A stretch of DNA of 5,062 nt from Novosphingobium sp. Its GTDB lineage: Bacteria; Pseudomonadota; Alphaproteobacteria; Sphingomonadales; Sphingomonadaceae. Below, one piece after another: positions 1 to 5,062 of the stretch. Under the pieces are notes generated by a model that saw nothing but the letters and a program-made list of their open reading frames with translations, was not told where the DNA came from and did no database searches. The position numbers and the translations under genes are program-made. The stretch covers positions 1 to 5,062 of the forward strand of contig JAURNJ010000335.1 in NCBI GenBank assembly GCA_030830245.1, given 5' to 3'. Every line of letters starts with the position of its first letter. Position 1 is the first letter of the stretch.

Positions 1-473
1 CCAACGCCCGGTGTCGCGGCGATGGCGTCGAGATTGTCCATCGCCTCTGCCGTCTCGATCATCACGAAACACAGCGGTTCGATCGTTTCACCGTCTGCCG
101 TGTAGTAGCTTCGCACCCTGCCGAACGAGCGGTTGCCATGAGGCGGATAGCGGCAGCTCTGTGCGGCAATCGCGGCCTGTTCCGGGGTCGAGACCATGGG
201 CACGATCACGCCGCCCGCACCAAGATCGAGCGTACGCATGATGTGATCGGCAGTGCACCATGGGACGCGCACCAAGGTCTGCGTGCCGCCCAGTTCGACC
301 GCGCGCAGCGTATCGATCATGTTGTGCCAGTCGATGCCACCGTGCTGGCCGTCGAGCGCCACGAAATCGAGCCCGGCGCGGCCCATCAGCTCCGCCGATA
401 TGCCGTTGCCGATCGTCGCCCATGCCCCGACGGCAGGCTTGCCTGCGGCGTGCACTGCTCTCACCTTGTCCAA
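1..473 (-). CDS. HpcH/HpaI-family class II aldolase (2-oxo-4-hydroxy acid aldolase), partial: C-terminus beyond the left edge
   Basis: The family carries out metal-dependent retro-aldol cleavage of 4-hydroxy-2-oxo acids to pyruvate plus an aldehyde, in the cytoplasm. The visible 157 codons match its N-terminal part. GLDFVALDGQHG (34-45) holds the catalytic His (H44, equivalent to H45 of E. coli HpcH), LVRVP (67-71) holds the pyruvate-binding Arg (R69, HpcH R70), GAGGVIVPMV (85-94) and RYPPHGNRSFG (108-118) follow, and MIET (138-141) holds the metal ligand E140 (HpcH E149, allowing for an 8-residue shorter loop). The second metal ligand, HpcH D175, would lie about 9 residues past the window edge. 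No ATG exists in frame near the N-terminus. I chose TTG at 473-471 because GGGAGAGG (486-479) sits 5 bases upstream and the protein then begins MDKVRAVHAAGKPAVGAW, as is typical here. It is divergent from the FAD dehydrogenase. Family is secure; substrate is unknown (relatives act on heptenedioate, rhamnonate or glucarate derivatives). Confidence 0.9.
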   Translation of the reverse strand, partial: MDKVRAVHAAGKPAVGAWATIGNGISAELMGRAGLDFVALDGQHGGIDWHNMIDTLRAVELGGTQTLVRVPWCTADHIMRTLDLGAGGVIVPMVSTPEQAAIAAQSCRYPPHGNRSFGRVRSYYTADGETIEPLCFVMIETAEAMDNLDAIAATPGV

Positions 474-478
474 TTCAG

Positions 479-486
479 CCTCTCCC
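479..486 (-). promoter_or_regulatory. Ribosome binding site deciding the TTG start of the aldolase
   Basis: Read on the minus strand, GGGAGAGG is followed by five bases (CTGAA) and then TTG. Other in-frame candidates are GTG codons further upstream (ACG GTG AAA) and downstream (AAG GTG AGA). Neither has a comparable purine-rich site at proper distance, and the downstream choice would trim the conserved N-terminal helix. Confidence 0.6.
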
Positions 487-542
487 GATTCCAGCTTGAG
501 TTTGCATTTCACCGTGACCGAGTCAAAGGTTAGTGCCAGAGC

Positions 543-549
543 AAGGGAG
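543..549 (+). promoter_or_regulatory. Ribosome binding site of the FAD dehydrogenase
   Basis: AAGGGAG lies six bases (TGAGAG) before the ATG at 556. It supports that start over a competing reading frame that opens at 549. Confidence 0.7.
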
Positions 550-555
550 TGAGAG

Positions 556-1956
556 ATGGCGGACCAGTTCGGGGATACCCTTGCGGGCATTGTCAGAGAG
601 AAACACGTTCAGCGCGGCGACGCCATCGACGAACGCTATCGCAAGGACCTGACCGGCAAGTATTCGACCGCGCCGGGCTGGGCCGTGCGACCGGGCTCGA
701 CCGCCGAGGTTTCCGCGATCATGCGCGCGGCGAGCGAGGCGGGGGTGCCAGTCACCGCGATCGGCGGGCAGAGCGGCACATCGGGCGCGGCCGTGCCGGT
801 CGATGGCGGTCTGTCGCTTTCGCTGGAGCGAATGAACCAAATCCGCGAGATCGACCCGCTGTCAATGACCATGGACGTAGAGGCAGGGTGCATCCTCCAG
901 ATCGCGCAGGAAGCGGCCGAAGCACAAGGCGCGTTCTTGCCGCTCGATCTTGGCGCGCGCGGATCGGCCATGATCGGCGGGGTGATCGGCACCAATGCAG
1001 GCGGCAACCGGGTGGTGCGCTGGGGCATGATGCGCGACATGGTGATCGGGCTGGAAGCCGTGCTGGCCGATGGCACCGTGGTTTCCTCGCTGACCAAGAT
1101 GCTCAAGGACAATGCGGGCTACCACTGGAAGCACCTGCTGATCGGCAGCGAAGGCACGCTTGGGATCGTTACCCGAGCAGTGCTTCGGCTCCGTGCGCTG
1201 CCGAGTACGCGACAGACGGCGCTGGTGGCCGCGCCGTCGTTTGAGGAGATGATCCGGGTCATGCGGCGGCTGGAAGTGTCGCTTTCGGGCCAGCTTTCCT
1301 CATTCGAGCTGATGTGGGCAGATTTCTACGAGACGCTGACCGAGGCGCAATTACCTTCCCGTCCGCGTCCGATGGAGACAGGCCATGGCATTTACGCACT
1401 GGTCGAGGCGATGGGCGGCAACGCGGAACTGGACGGGCAGATGTTCGAGGGCGCGCTTGCCTCACTAATGGAGGAGGGGCTGCTCTCGGATGCGGTCATC
1501 GCGCAGTCAGACCAGCAGCGAGAGGCGCTGTGGGCGGTTCGCGAAGACCTGTCGCCCGGTTTTACCCCGCGCCGCCCCTTCACCGCCTACGACGTGAGCA
1601 TGGCGATTGCCGACATGCCGCGCTTCGTCGATGCGGCTCTCGCCAATCTGAAGGAAGCCGCGCCCGACGCCACCGCGCTGTTCTATGGCCACGCTGGAGA
1701 CGGCAACCTCCATGCCAATGTCAGCAACGGCAAGATGGACGAGAGCATCAAGCGCACCTTCGACACTGCGATCTACCGCGCGGTCAGCGACCTGGGCGGC
1801 TCGATTTCGGCCGAGCATGGCATCGGCATGGACCGACTGTCCTATATCGGCATGACTCGCAGCAGCGAGGAACTGGCGCTGATGCGCACGATCAAGCGCG
1901 CAATCGATCCAAAAGGCATCCTCAATCCGGGGAAGGTTTTCGAGATGGAAGGATAG
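556..1956 (+). CDS. FAD-linked 2-hydroxyacid dehydrogenase (D-lactate / D-2-hydroxyglutarate dehydrogenase type)
   Basis: 466 residues, the usual full length. The family oxidises a D-2-hydroxy acid to the 2-oxo acid, passing electrons to a quinone, cytochrome or flavoprotein acceptor. The N-terminal FAD-binding domain (PCMH, about 40-215) shows RPGSTAEV (45-52), GGQSGTSGAAVP (70-81), IGTNAGG (144-150) and IGSEGTLGI (196-204). The C-terminal FAD-oxidase_C cap (about 217-463) shows LWAVRED (325-331), YGHAGDGNLH (377-386, metal ligands H379 and H386), SAEHGIG (418-424, E420/H421) and LNPGK (456-460). The spacing H379 to E420 equals that of human D2HGDH (H434 to E475). R329 and S333 align with its substrate residues R386 and T390, but A344 stands where it has K401, so the substrate probably differs. 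There is no signal peptide or membrane segment, so it should act in the cytoplasm or at the inner membrane face. It is cotranscribed with the Dabb gene 4 bases downstream. Family certain, substrate open. Confidence 0.93.
   Translation: MADQFGDTLAGIVREKHVQRGDAIDERYRKDLTGKYSTAPGWAVRPGSTAEVSAIMRAASEAGVPVTAIGGQSGTSGAAVPVDGGLSLSLERMNQIREIDPLSMTMDVEAGCILQIAQEAAEAQGAFLPLDLGARGSAMIGGVIGTNAGGNRVVRWGMMRDMVIGLEAVLADGTVVSSLTKMLKDNAGYHWKHLLIGSEGTLGIVTRAVLRLRALPSTRQTALVAAPSFEEMIRVMRRLEVSLSGQLSSFELMWADFYETLTEAQLPSRPRPMETGHGIYALVEAMGGNAELDGQMFEGALASLMEEGLLSDAVIAQSDQQREALWAVREDLSPGFTPRRPFTAYDVSMAIADMPRFVDAALANLKEAAPDATALFYGHAGDGNLHANVSNGKMDESIKRTFDTAIYRAVSDLGGSISAEHGIGMDRLSYIGMTRSSEELALMRTIKRAIDPKGILNPGKVFEMEG
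1949..1953 (+). promoter_or_regulatory. Ribosome binding site of the Dabb gene, inside the end of the FAD dehydrogenase gene
   Basis: AAGGA lies seven bases before the ATG at 1961 and overlaps the last codons of the upstream gene (stop TAG at 1954-1956). Translation of the two genes is therefore likely coupled. The site supports Met1 rather than the in-frame Met8 at 1982. Confidence 0.6.
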
Positions 1957-1960
1957 GGAA

Positions 1961-2926
1961 ATGATCCGCCGCTTTTACATCATGCCGCTAAACCACCGTG
2001 CGACCGACGAAAAAGTCGCGCAATTCATTGAGGACTATGCCGCTTGCGACCAGTTCATCGCTGGTCTTTCAACCTCGGCGGCAGGCCTCGACTTCGGCGG
2101 CGAGACTGTCGTGTGGGAGAACGTGTTCGACAGTGAGGAGACCTATTCGGGGCTCTACATGGTCCACCCCTATCACAGCTGCACGCTCGACTCTTACCTG
2201 ATGGCCGACAGCCCCGAGCTGCTTACCCACGACATCTTCACGGTGCGCTACGAGATCCCCGGCGACATTCCCCGCATCGAGAAAGGCATCCGCAGGCTGG
2301 TTCTGATGAATATCTCGGATGAGACTGAGTCGATTGCGGAAATGCACCTGTCGGAATGCCCGGATTTTGTGGCGACCACGGTGTTCAACCGCGATAACGT
2401 GAAGTGGGTGTCGCCGAAGGGCAAGGCGTGGACGCACATCCTCGAACAGGGTTTCGCCAACGAGGATGACCTTGATGCCTATCTGCAAACCGCGCATGGC
2501 ATTGCCACGACGAGCAAAGACGGGTTGCGGCGGCTCGGGATCGACATTTCCAGCATCAAGATATTCACCTATCCCTTTGAACTGAAGGCGGAACAGCATC
2601 CCGCTCCGCTCCCGGAAGACGGCCCGGCATTCTTCTCGATTACCGCCCAACTCGATGTCGACGATGTCGGTGCCTATGTCGCGCTGCTCGAAAGTTCGTA
2701 TGACCTGCACATGGCGGCAAACGGCTGCAAGTTGGTGCAGCGGCTGCGTACGGTCGATCAGGGCTACCGTCAGGCCGAGGTGCAATCGATCTGGGAAATG
2801 CCCTCGATCGCGCACTACAACCCGATGCGCTTCAGTACCGGGGGTGATGCGAACTGGAATCGCTACGCGCTGGAGGCGGCGACGCTGGTGAAGGGCGGCT
2901 CGCGGCGGTTCTATCGCGCAGCCTGA
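1961..2926 (+). CDS. Tandem Dabb (stress-responsive dimeric alpha/beta-barrel) domain protein, function unknown
   Basis: 321 residues, no signal peptide, soluble. I read three units of about 100 residues. Unit 1 (about 1-100) matches the Dabb pattern best: a helix after RATDEKVAQFIEDY (13-26), a central strand near ETVVWENVF (48-56), the hallmark YMVHPYHS (66-73), then a final strand IFTVRYEI (92-99). Unit 2 (about 108-208) repeats the architecture with RRLVLMNI (111-118), a helix, WTHILEQGF (157-165), a degenerate hallmark AYLQTAHG (173-180) and the strand IFTYPFEL (201-208). Unit 3 (about 222-321) begins FFSITAQLDV and could be a third ferredoxin-like barrel or a NIPSNAP-like unit; this is weaker. 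Single Dabb proteins are usually around 100 residues and dimerise; known relatives include olivetolic acid cyclase and some plant stress proteins. The gene starts four bases after the FAD dehydrogenase, so a role in the same pathway is likely. Catalytic versus binding role is unknown. Confidence 0.75.
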   Translation: MIRRFYIMPLNHRATDEKVAQFIEDYAACDQFIAGLSTSAAGLDFGGETVVWENVFDSEETYSGLYMVHPYHSCTLDSYLMADSPELLTHDIFTVRYEIPGDIPRIEKGIRRLVLMNISDETESIAEMHLSECPDFVATTVFNRDNVKWVSPKGKAWTHILEQGFANEDDLDAYLQTAHGIATTSKDGLRRLGIDISSIKIFTYPFELKAEQHPAPLPEDGPAFFSITAQLDVDDVGAYVALLESSYDLHMAANGCKLVQRLRTVDQGYRQAEVQSIWEMPSIAHYNPMRFSTGGDANWNRYALEAATLVKGGSRRFYRAA

Positions 2927-2932
2927 GTCGCG

Positions 2933-3325
2933 TTACTTCTTCTCGGGTTTGTTGAACTGCACCTTGCAACGCGAAATCCGCCAGCCTTCGGCGGTGCGAA
3001 CCACGGTGCGATAATACCAGCCGGTGTTCGAGTACTTCGGATCGTTGCCGATGAAGGAATAGGACTGGATCGTCTCTGCGCTGTCACCGTGCAGTTCGAT
3101 CCGCGTTGCGCCGGGCATGTGCAGGCCATGCGGCGCCTGGCTGAGCATGTCTGAGATGGCCTGCCGCCCTTCGAGATCGCGGCCATAAACGCTGTAGACC
3201 GCATCGGGGGTGAAAACGTCGAGCCACTCCTCGAAGGTGTTGACCTCCAGTCGCAGGCAATATTCGTCGAGGATCGCACGGATGTTCTCGATGTCCGCGA
3301 GTTGCTGCGGTGTGTAGTCAGTCAT
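2933..3325 (-). CDS. SnoaL/NTF2-like cone-fold protein (SnoaL_4 type), likely a small-molecule isomerase, dehydratase or hydratase subunit
   Basis: 130 residues, the normal length for a single cone-fold domain. Visible features in order: an N-terminal helix IENIRAILDEYCLRLE (12-27), WLDVFTPDAVYSVYG (34-48) with the acidic-aromatic strand typical of the fold, GRQAISDML (53-61), a paired-histidine stretch HGLHMPGATRIELHG (66-80), then GWYYRTVVRTAEGWRISR (102-119), the classic terminal strand pair. Members include ketosteroid isomerase, scytalone dehydratase, polyketide cyclases and many uncharacterised catabolic proteins, so the reaction cannot be named. The ATG at 3325 is preferred because GGGAGAAGG (3336-3328) precedes it and the protein then begins at the expected helix; a longer open frame reaching back to 3604 lies inside the next gene. 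It is the last gene of its operon, 13 bases after the kinase, and ends six bases from the converging Dabb gene. The end is lysine-rich (KPEKK). Confidence 0.85.
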   Translation of the reverse strand: MTDYTPQQLADIENIRAILDEYCLRLEVNTFEEWLDVFTPDAVYSVYGRDLEGRQAISDMLSQAPHGLHMPGATRIELHGDSAETIQSYSFIGNDPKYSNTGWYYRTVVRTAEGWRISRCKVQFNKPEKK

Positions 3326-3327
3326 CG

Positions 3328-3336
3328 CCTTCTCCC
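3328..3336 (-). promoter_or_regulatory. Ribosome binding site deciding the start of the SnoaL-like gene
   Basis: GGGAGAAGG on the minus strand, in the 13-base gap after the kinase stop codon. GGGAG is six bases from the ATG at 3325-3323. It rules out the longer in-frame extension. Confidence 0.65.
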
Positions 3337-3338
3337 GT

Positions 3339-4409
3339 TCAGCCCTTGCAGGCTTCCATGCTCTCGCGCGCCATGCGGGCGAGCAAAGGAAACGCCTCGG
3401 CCCGCTCTGCCGCTTGCGCGCTTGCGGCGGTGCCGCGAAGGACACGGCCCTTGATGCCGTGAAAGATAGCCGCCAGCCGGAACAGGTTGAAGGCGATATA
3501 GAATTCATAGTTCGGGATGCTGTCGCGGCCCGTCCGGGCGCAATAGGCAGCGACATAGTCGGCCTCGCTCGGAATGTTGAGCGCGGCAAGATCCGCGCCC
3601 GCAAGCCCCGGTACGATGCTGGGAGGCATCCGGTACATCATCGTCTGGTAAGCGAAATCGGCGAGCGGATGGCCGAGCGTCGAAAGCTCCCAGTCGAGCA
3701 CGGCAAGCACGCGTGGCTCGGTGGGGTGGAAGATCATATTGTCGCAGCGCATGTCGCCGTGGACGACGCTGCTCTCTTCGCCAGCCGGTATGTTTTCGGG
3801 CAGCCATTCCACCAGCGCGTCCATGTCGGGATTGCGACCGGCCTGTTCGTCGGCAAGATATTGCTTGGTCCAGCGCCCGATCTGCCGGGCGAAGTAATTG
3901 CCCGGCTTGCCGTAGTCGCCAAGCCCGATCGCATGCGGATCGAAGCTGTGCAGCTGCACCATGACTGCGTTCATGGCATCGAAGTAGAGCGGGCGATCCT
4001 CGCGGCGGACATCGGGGAAGGAATTGTCCCAGAAGATCCGCCCCTCGACCATGTCCATCACATAGAACATGGTGCCGATCACGCCATCATCGGTGCACAA
4101 CCCGTGGATCGTCGCAACGAGGAAGCCTGCCTTGCCGAGTGCGGACTGTACCCGCGCCTCACGGTCGACTGCATGAGCGCCGGGCAACAGTTCGCCCGGC
4201 GGTTTGCGGCGCAGAACGTAGCTCTTGCCCGGCGTCACCAGCTTGTAGGTCGGGTTCGACTGGCCGCCCTTGAACTGCTCGACGGTCAGCGGGCCGCGAT
4301 AGTCGGCGACGTTCTCGCGCAGCCAGGCATCGAGAGCGCCCTGATCGAATCCGAAGCCCTCGCGAACCCCGGTGGTTCCGGTATCGGCTTCAATCCGATC
4401 GTCAGACAT
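3339..4409 (-). CDS. APH-family phosphotransferase of the ACAD10/11 and LvaA type (probable hydroxyacyl-CoA kinase)
   Basis: 356 residues, a complete kinase-like fold. The nucleotide-binding lobe shows FKGGQSNPTYKL (46-57) and YVLRRKPPGELLPGAHAVDRE (64-84, the signature of the ACAD10/11 N-terminal domain group). The hinge region follows at MFYVMDMVEGRIFWD (114-128). The catalytic loop is VVHGDMRCDNMIFH (215-228), with D219 as base and N224 as metal ligand, and the DFG-equivalent is VLDWELSTLGHPLADFAY (237-254) with D239. All kinase residues are intact. The name aminoglycoside phosphotransferase given by general domain models is misleading: characterised relatives (Pseudomonas putida LvaA; the kinase domains of ACAD10/11) phosphorylate 4-hydroxyacyl-CoAs so that the group can later be eliminated. 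The start is the ATG at 4409-4407, seven bases after the crotonase stop. The SD-like AGG there is only two bases from the ATG, so translation probably depends on coupling. No acyl-CoA dehydrogenase lies in view. Confidence 0.9.
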   Translation of the reverse strand: MSDDRIEADTGTTGVREGFGFDQGALDAWLRENVADYRGPLTVEQFKGGQSNPTYKLVTPGKSYVLRRKPPGELLPGAHAVDREARVQSALGKAGFLVATIHGLCTDDGVIGTMFYVMDMVEGRIFWDNSFPDVRREDRPLYFDAMNAVMVQLHSFDPHAIGLGDYGKPGNYFARQIGRWTKQYLADEQAGRNPDMDALVEWLPENIPAGEESSVVHGDMRCDNMIFHPTEPRVLAVLDWELSTLGHPLADFAYQTMMYRMPPSIVPGLAGADLAALNIPSEADYVAAYCARTGRDSIPNYEFYIAFNLFRLAAIFHGIKGRVLRGTAASAQAAERAEAFPLLARMARESMEACKG

Positions 4410-4416
4410 GTCCTGC

Positions 4417-5062
4417 TCAGCTCTTGGGCCAGGGGTAGAATGGTGGCATCTCGCTCGCCTTGCCCGGAAAGTTCGGTGTGCGCTTTTCGAGGAAGGCAGC
4501 GACGCCTTCCTTGCCGTCGATCTGCGAGGTGTAGAACACGCCCAACGACTCGATCTCGTGCGCGTCGCGCGGATGCGGCAGAGCCGCGTTGCGCAGCGTC
4601 ATCTGGCGCATCAGCGCGATGCCGACGGGCGAGCGATCCTTGACCAGCGAGCGGGCGAGGGCGCACGCATCCTCGACCAGCGTTTCAGGCTCGTGGATCG
4701 AACGCACAAGGCCCAGTTCCAGCGCTTCCTCTGCAGTGAGAATGTCTGCGCGGTAGAAAAGTTCCAGCGCCTTTTCCAAGCCCACGATGCGCGGCAGGAA
4801 CCAGGTCGAGCAGGCTTCCGGAGTGATGCCGATACGTCCGAATACGAAACCGATCCGCGCCTTGGTCGAAGCCAGGCGCATGTCCATCGCCAGCTGCATC
4901 GTCGCGCCGATGCCGACGGCAGCGCCGTTGATCGCGCCAATGATCGGCTTGAGGCAATCGTACATGGCAAGCGTCACCTGCCCGCCGGTATCGCGCACGC
5001 CGCTTTCGATTTCGGGGCGCAGCGGCCAGCTTGCCATGTCGTCCGGCGTCGGAGTCAGACTC
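4417..5062 (-). CDS. Crotonase-superfamily protein, enoyl-CoA isomerase-like (N-terminus beyond the right edge)
   Basis: The reading frame is open to the window edge, giving 214 full codons. An ATG at 5037-5035 is internal: crotonases carry roughly 60-80 residues before this point, including the first oxyanion-hole strand, which is off the window. Numbering from that Met, INGAAVGIGATMQLAMDMRLAS (36-57) is the second oxyanion-hole and helix region, GRIGITPEACST (67-78) the active-site loop, TAEEALELGLV (101-111) the family motif, and FLEKRTPNFPG (182-192) the acyl-CoA-binding C-terminus. By alignment with rat enoyl-CoA hydratase, its two catalytic glutamates E144 and E164 are T46 and F66 here. 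Instead E74 in the PEACS motif matches the catalytic Glu of delta3,delta2-enoyl-CoA isomerases (SPEGCSS in ECI2, ITEGGTT in yeast Eci1). An isomerase role is therefore more likely than hydration. It heads the visible part of the operon with the kinase, and may not be its first gene. Confidence 0.88.
   Translation of the reverse strand, partial: SLTPTPDDMASWPLRPEIESGVRDTGGQVTLAMYDCLKPIIGAINGAAVGIGATMQLAMDMRLASTKARIGFVFGRIGITPEACSTWFLPRIVGLEKALELFYRADILTAEEALELGLVRSIHEPETLVEDACALARSLVKDRSPVGIALMRQMTLRNAALPHPRDAHEIESLGVFYTSQIDGKEGVAAFLEKRTPNFPGKASEMPPFYPWPKS

Larger units (their letters stand above)
474..555. promoter_or_regulatory. Divergent intergenic region, presumed to carry back-to-back promoters
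   Basis: These 82 bases separate the divergent aldolase and FAD dehydrogenase starts, so promoters for both directions should lie here or reach slightly into the genes. On the minus strand TTGACT (526-521) resembles a -35 box; 16 bases on, CAAACT (504-499) matches a -10 consensus at only three of six positions. No clear plus-strand promoter is visible. A nine-base odd palindrome TCACCGTGA lies at 509-517 and could be part of an operator, but one this short is expected by chance fairly often. The regulatory role is inferred from gene orientation, not from a recognised motif. Confidence 0.4.

Noticed and set aside
88..423. A 111-codon minus-strand frame within the aldolase
   Set aside because: Out of frame with the aldolase, whose H44, R69 and E140 motifs are read in a neighbouring frame that has no ATG start.
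509..517. TCACCGTGA as a defined operator
   Set aside because: A four-base inverted repeat around one base is expected by chance roughly once in a few such regions, and no second copy or regulator gene is in the window.
549..1244. A 231-codon plus-strand frame overlapping the FAD dehydrogenase start
   Set aside because: Arg/Gly-rich translation with no motif; the overlapping frame from 556 encodes a complete known family.
2069..2815. A 248-codon minus-strand open frame inside the Dabb gene
   Set aside because: Composition is typical of an antisense shadow, no motif is visible, and the plus-strand gene has a good ribosome binding site and domain structure.
3326..3604. An N-terminal extension of the SnoaL-like protein (open frame back to 3604)
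   Set aside because: The extension overlaps the 3' end of the kinase gene, is Arg/Ala-rich without a domain, and a strong ribosome binding site precedes the ATG at 3325.
3414..4643. A 409-codon open frame on the plus strand, antisense to the kinase and the end of the crotonase
   Set aside because: It lies opposite two clear enzyme genes with intact motifs, has no recognisable domain, and its Arg/Ala/Val/His-rich composition is what a GC-rich gene yields on the opposite strand.
5035..5037. The ATG at this position as the true start of the crotonase
   Set aside because: Starting here would remove the first half of the oxyanion hole, and the frame stays open upstream to the window edge with coding-like residues.

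Overview
The window is a compact, GC-rich stretch of bacterial chromosome carrying six protein-coding genes and almost no non-coding DNA. Two genes run off the window ends. The style of the proteins (acyl-CoA chemistry, an APH-type kinase, a SnoaL-like protein and a Dabb protein side by side) resembles catabolic clusters of alphaproteobacteria, most like sphingomonads (Novosphingobium, Sphingobium, Erythrobacter). That placement is an inference from protein flavour and base composition; there is no rRNA or other phylogenetic marker here.

Layout. (1) Positions 1-473, minus strand: the N-terminal 157 residues of an HpcH/HpaI-family class II aldolase with a TTG start. (2) 474-555: an 82-base divergent intergenic region, the only sizeable non-coding stretch. 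(3) 556-1956, plus: an FAD-linked 2-hydroxyacid dehydrogenase of the D-lactate / D-2-hydroxyglutarate dehydrogenase type. (4) 1961-2926, plus, four bases later: a 321-residue protein that reads as tandem Dabb (dimeric alpha/beta-barrel) domains. (5) Six bases further, converging from the minus strand, a three-gene operon read from right to left: a crotonase-superfamily protein (4417-5062, its start lies off the window), an APH/ACAD10-type phosphotransferase (3339-4409) and a SnoaL/NTF2-like protein (2933-3325), with gaps of 7 and 13 bases.

Function. All of it is consistent with catabolism of an organic acid or ring-derived side chain. The FAD enzyme can make a 2-oxo acid from a 2-hydroxy acid, and the divergent aldolase is of the type that cleaves 4-hydroxy-2-oxo acids to pyruvate and an aldehyde, so the two could act in sequence. 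On the other operon, the kinase belongs to the family that phosphorylates hydroxyacyl-CoAs (LvaA, ACAD10/11). Its crotonase partner lacks both classical hydratase glutamates but has the glutamate motif of delta3,delta2-enoyl-CoA isomerases. The substrate cannot be read from the sequence.

No mobile element, tRNA, rRNA, CRISPR array or convincing intrinsic terminator was seen. No wholly new system is evident. The most unusual items are the tandem Dabb protein, the isomerase-like active site of the crotonase, and the alanine replacing a substrate-site lysine in the FAD dehydrogenase.
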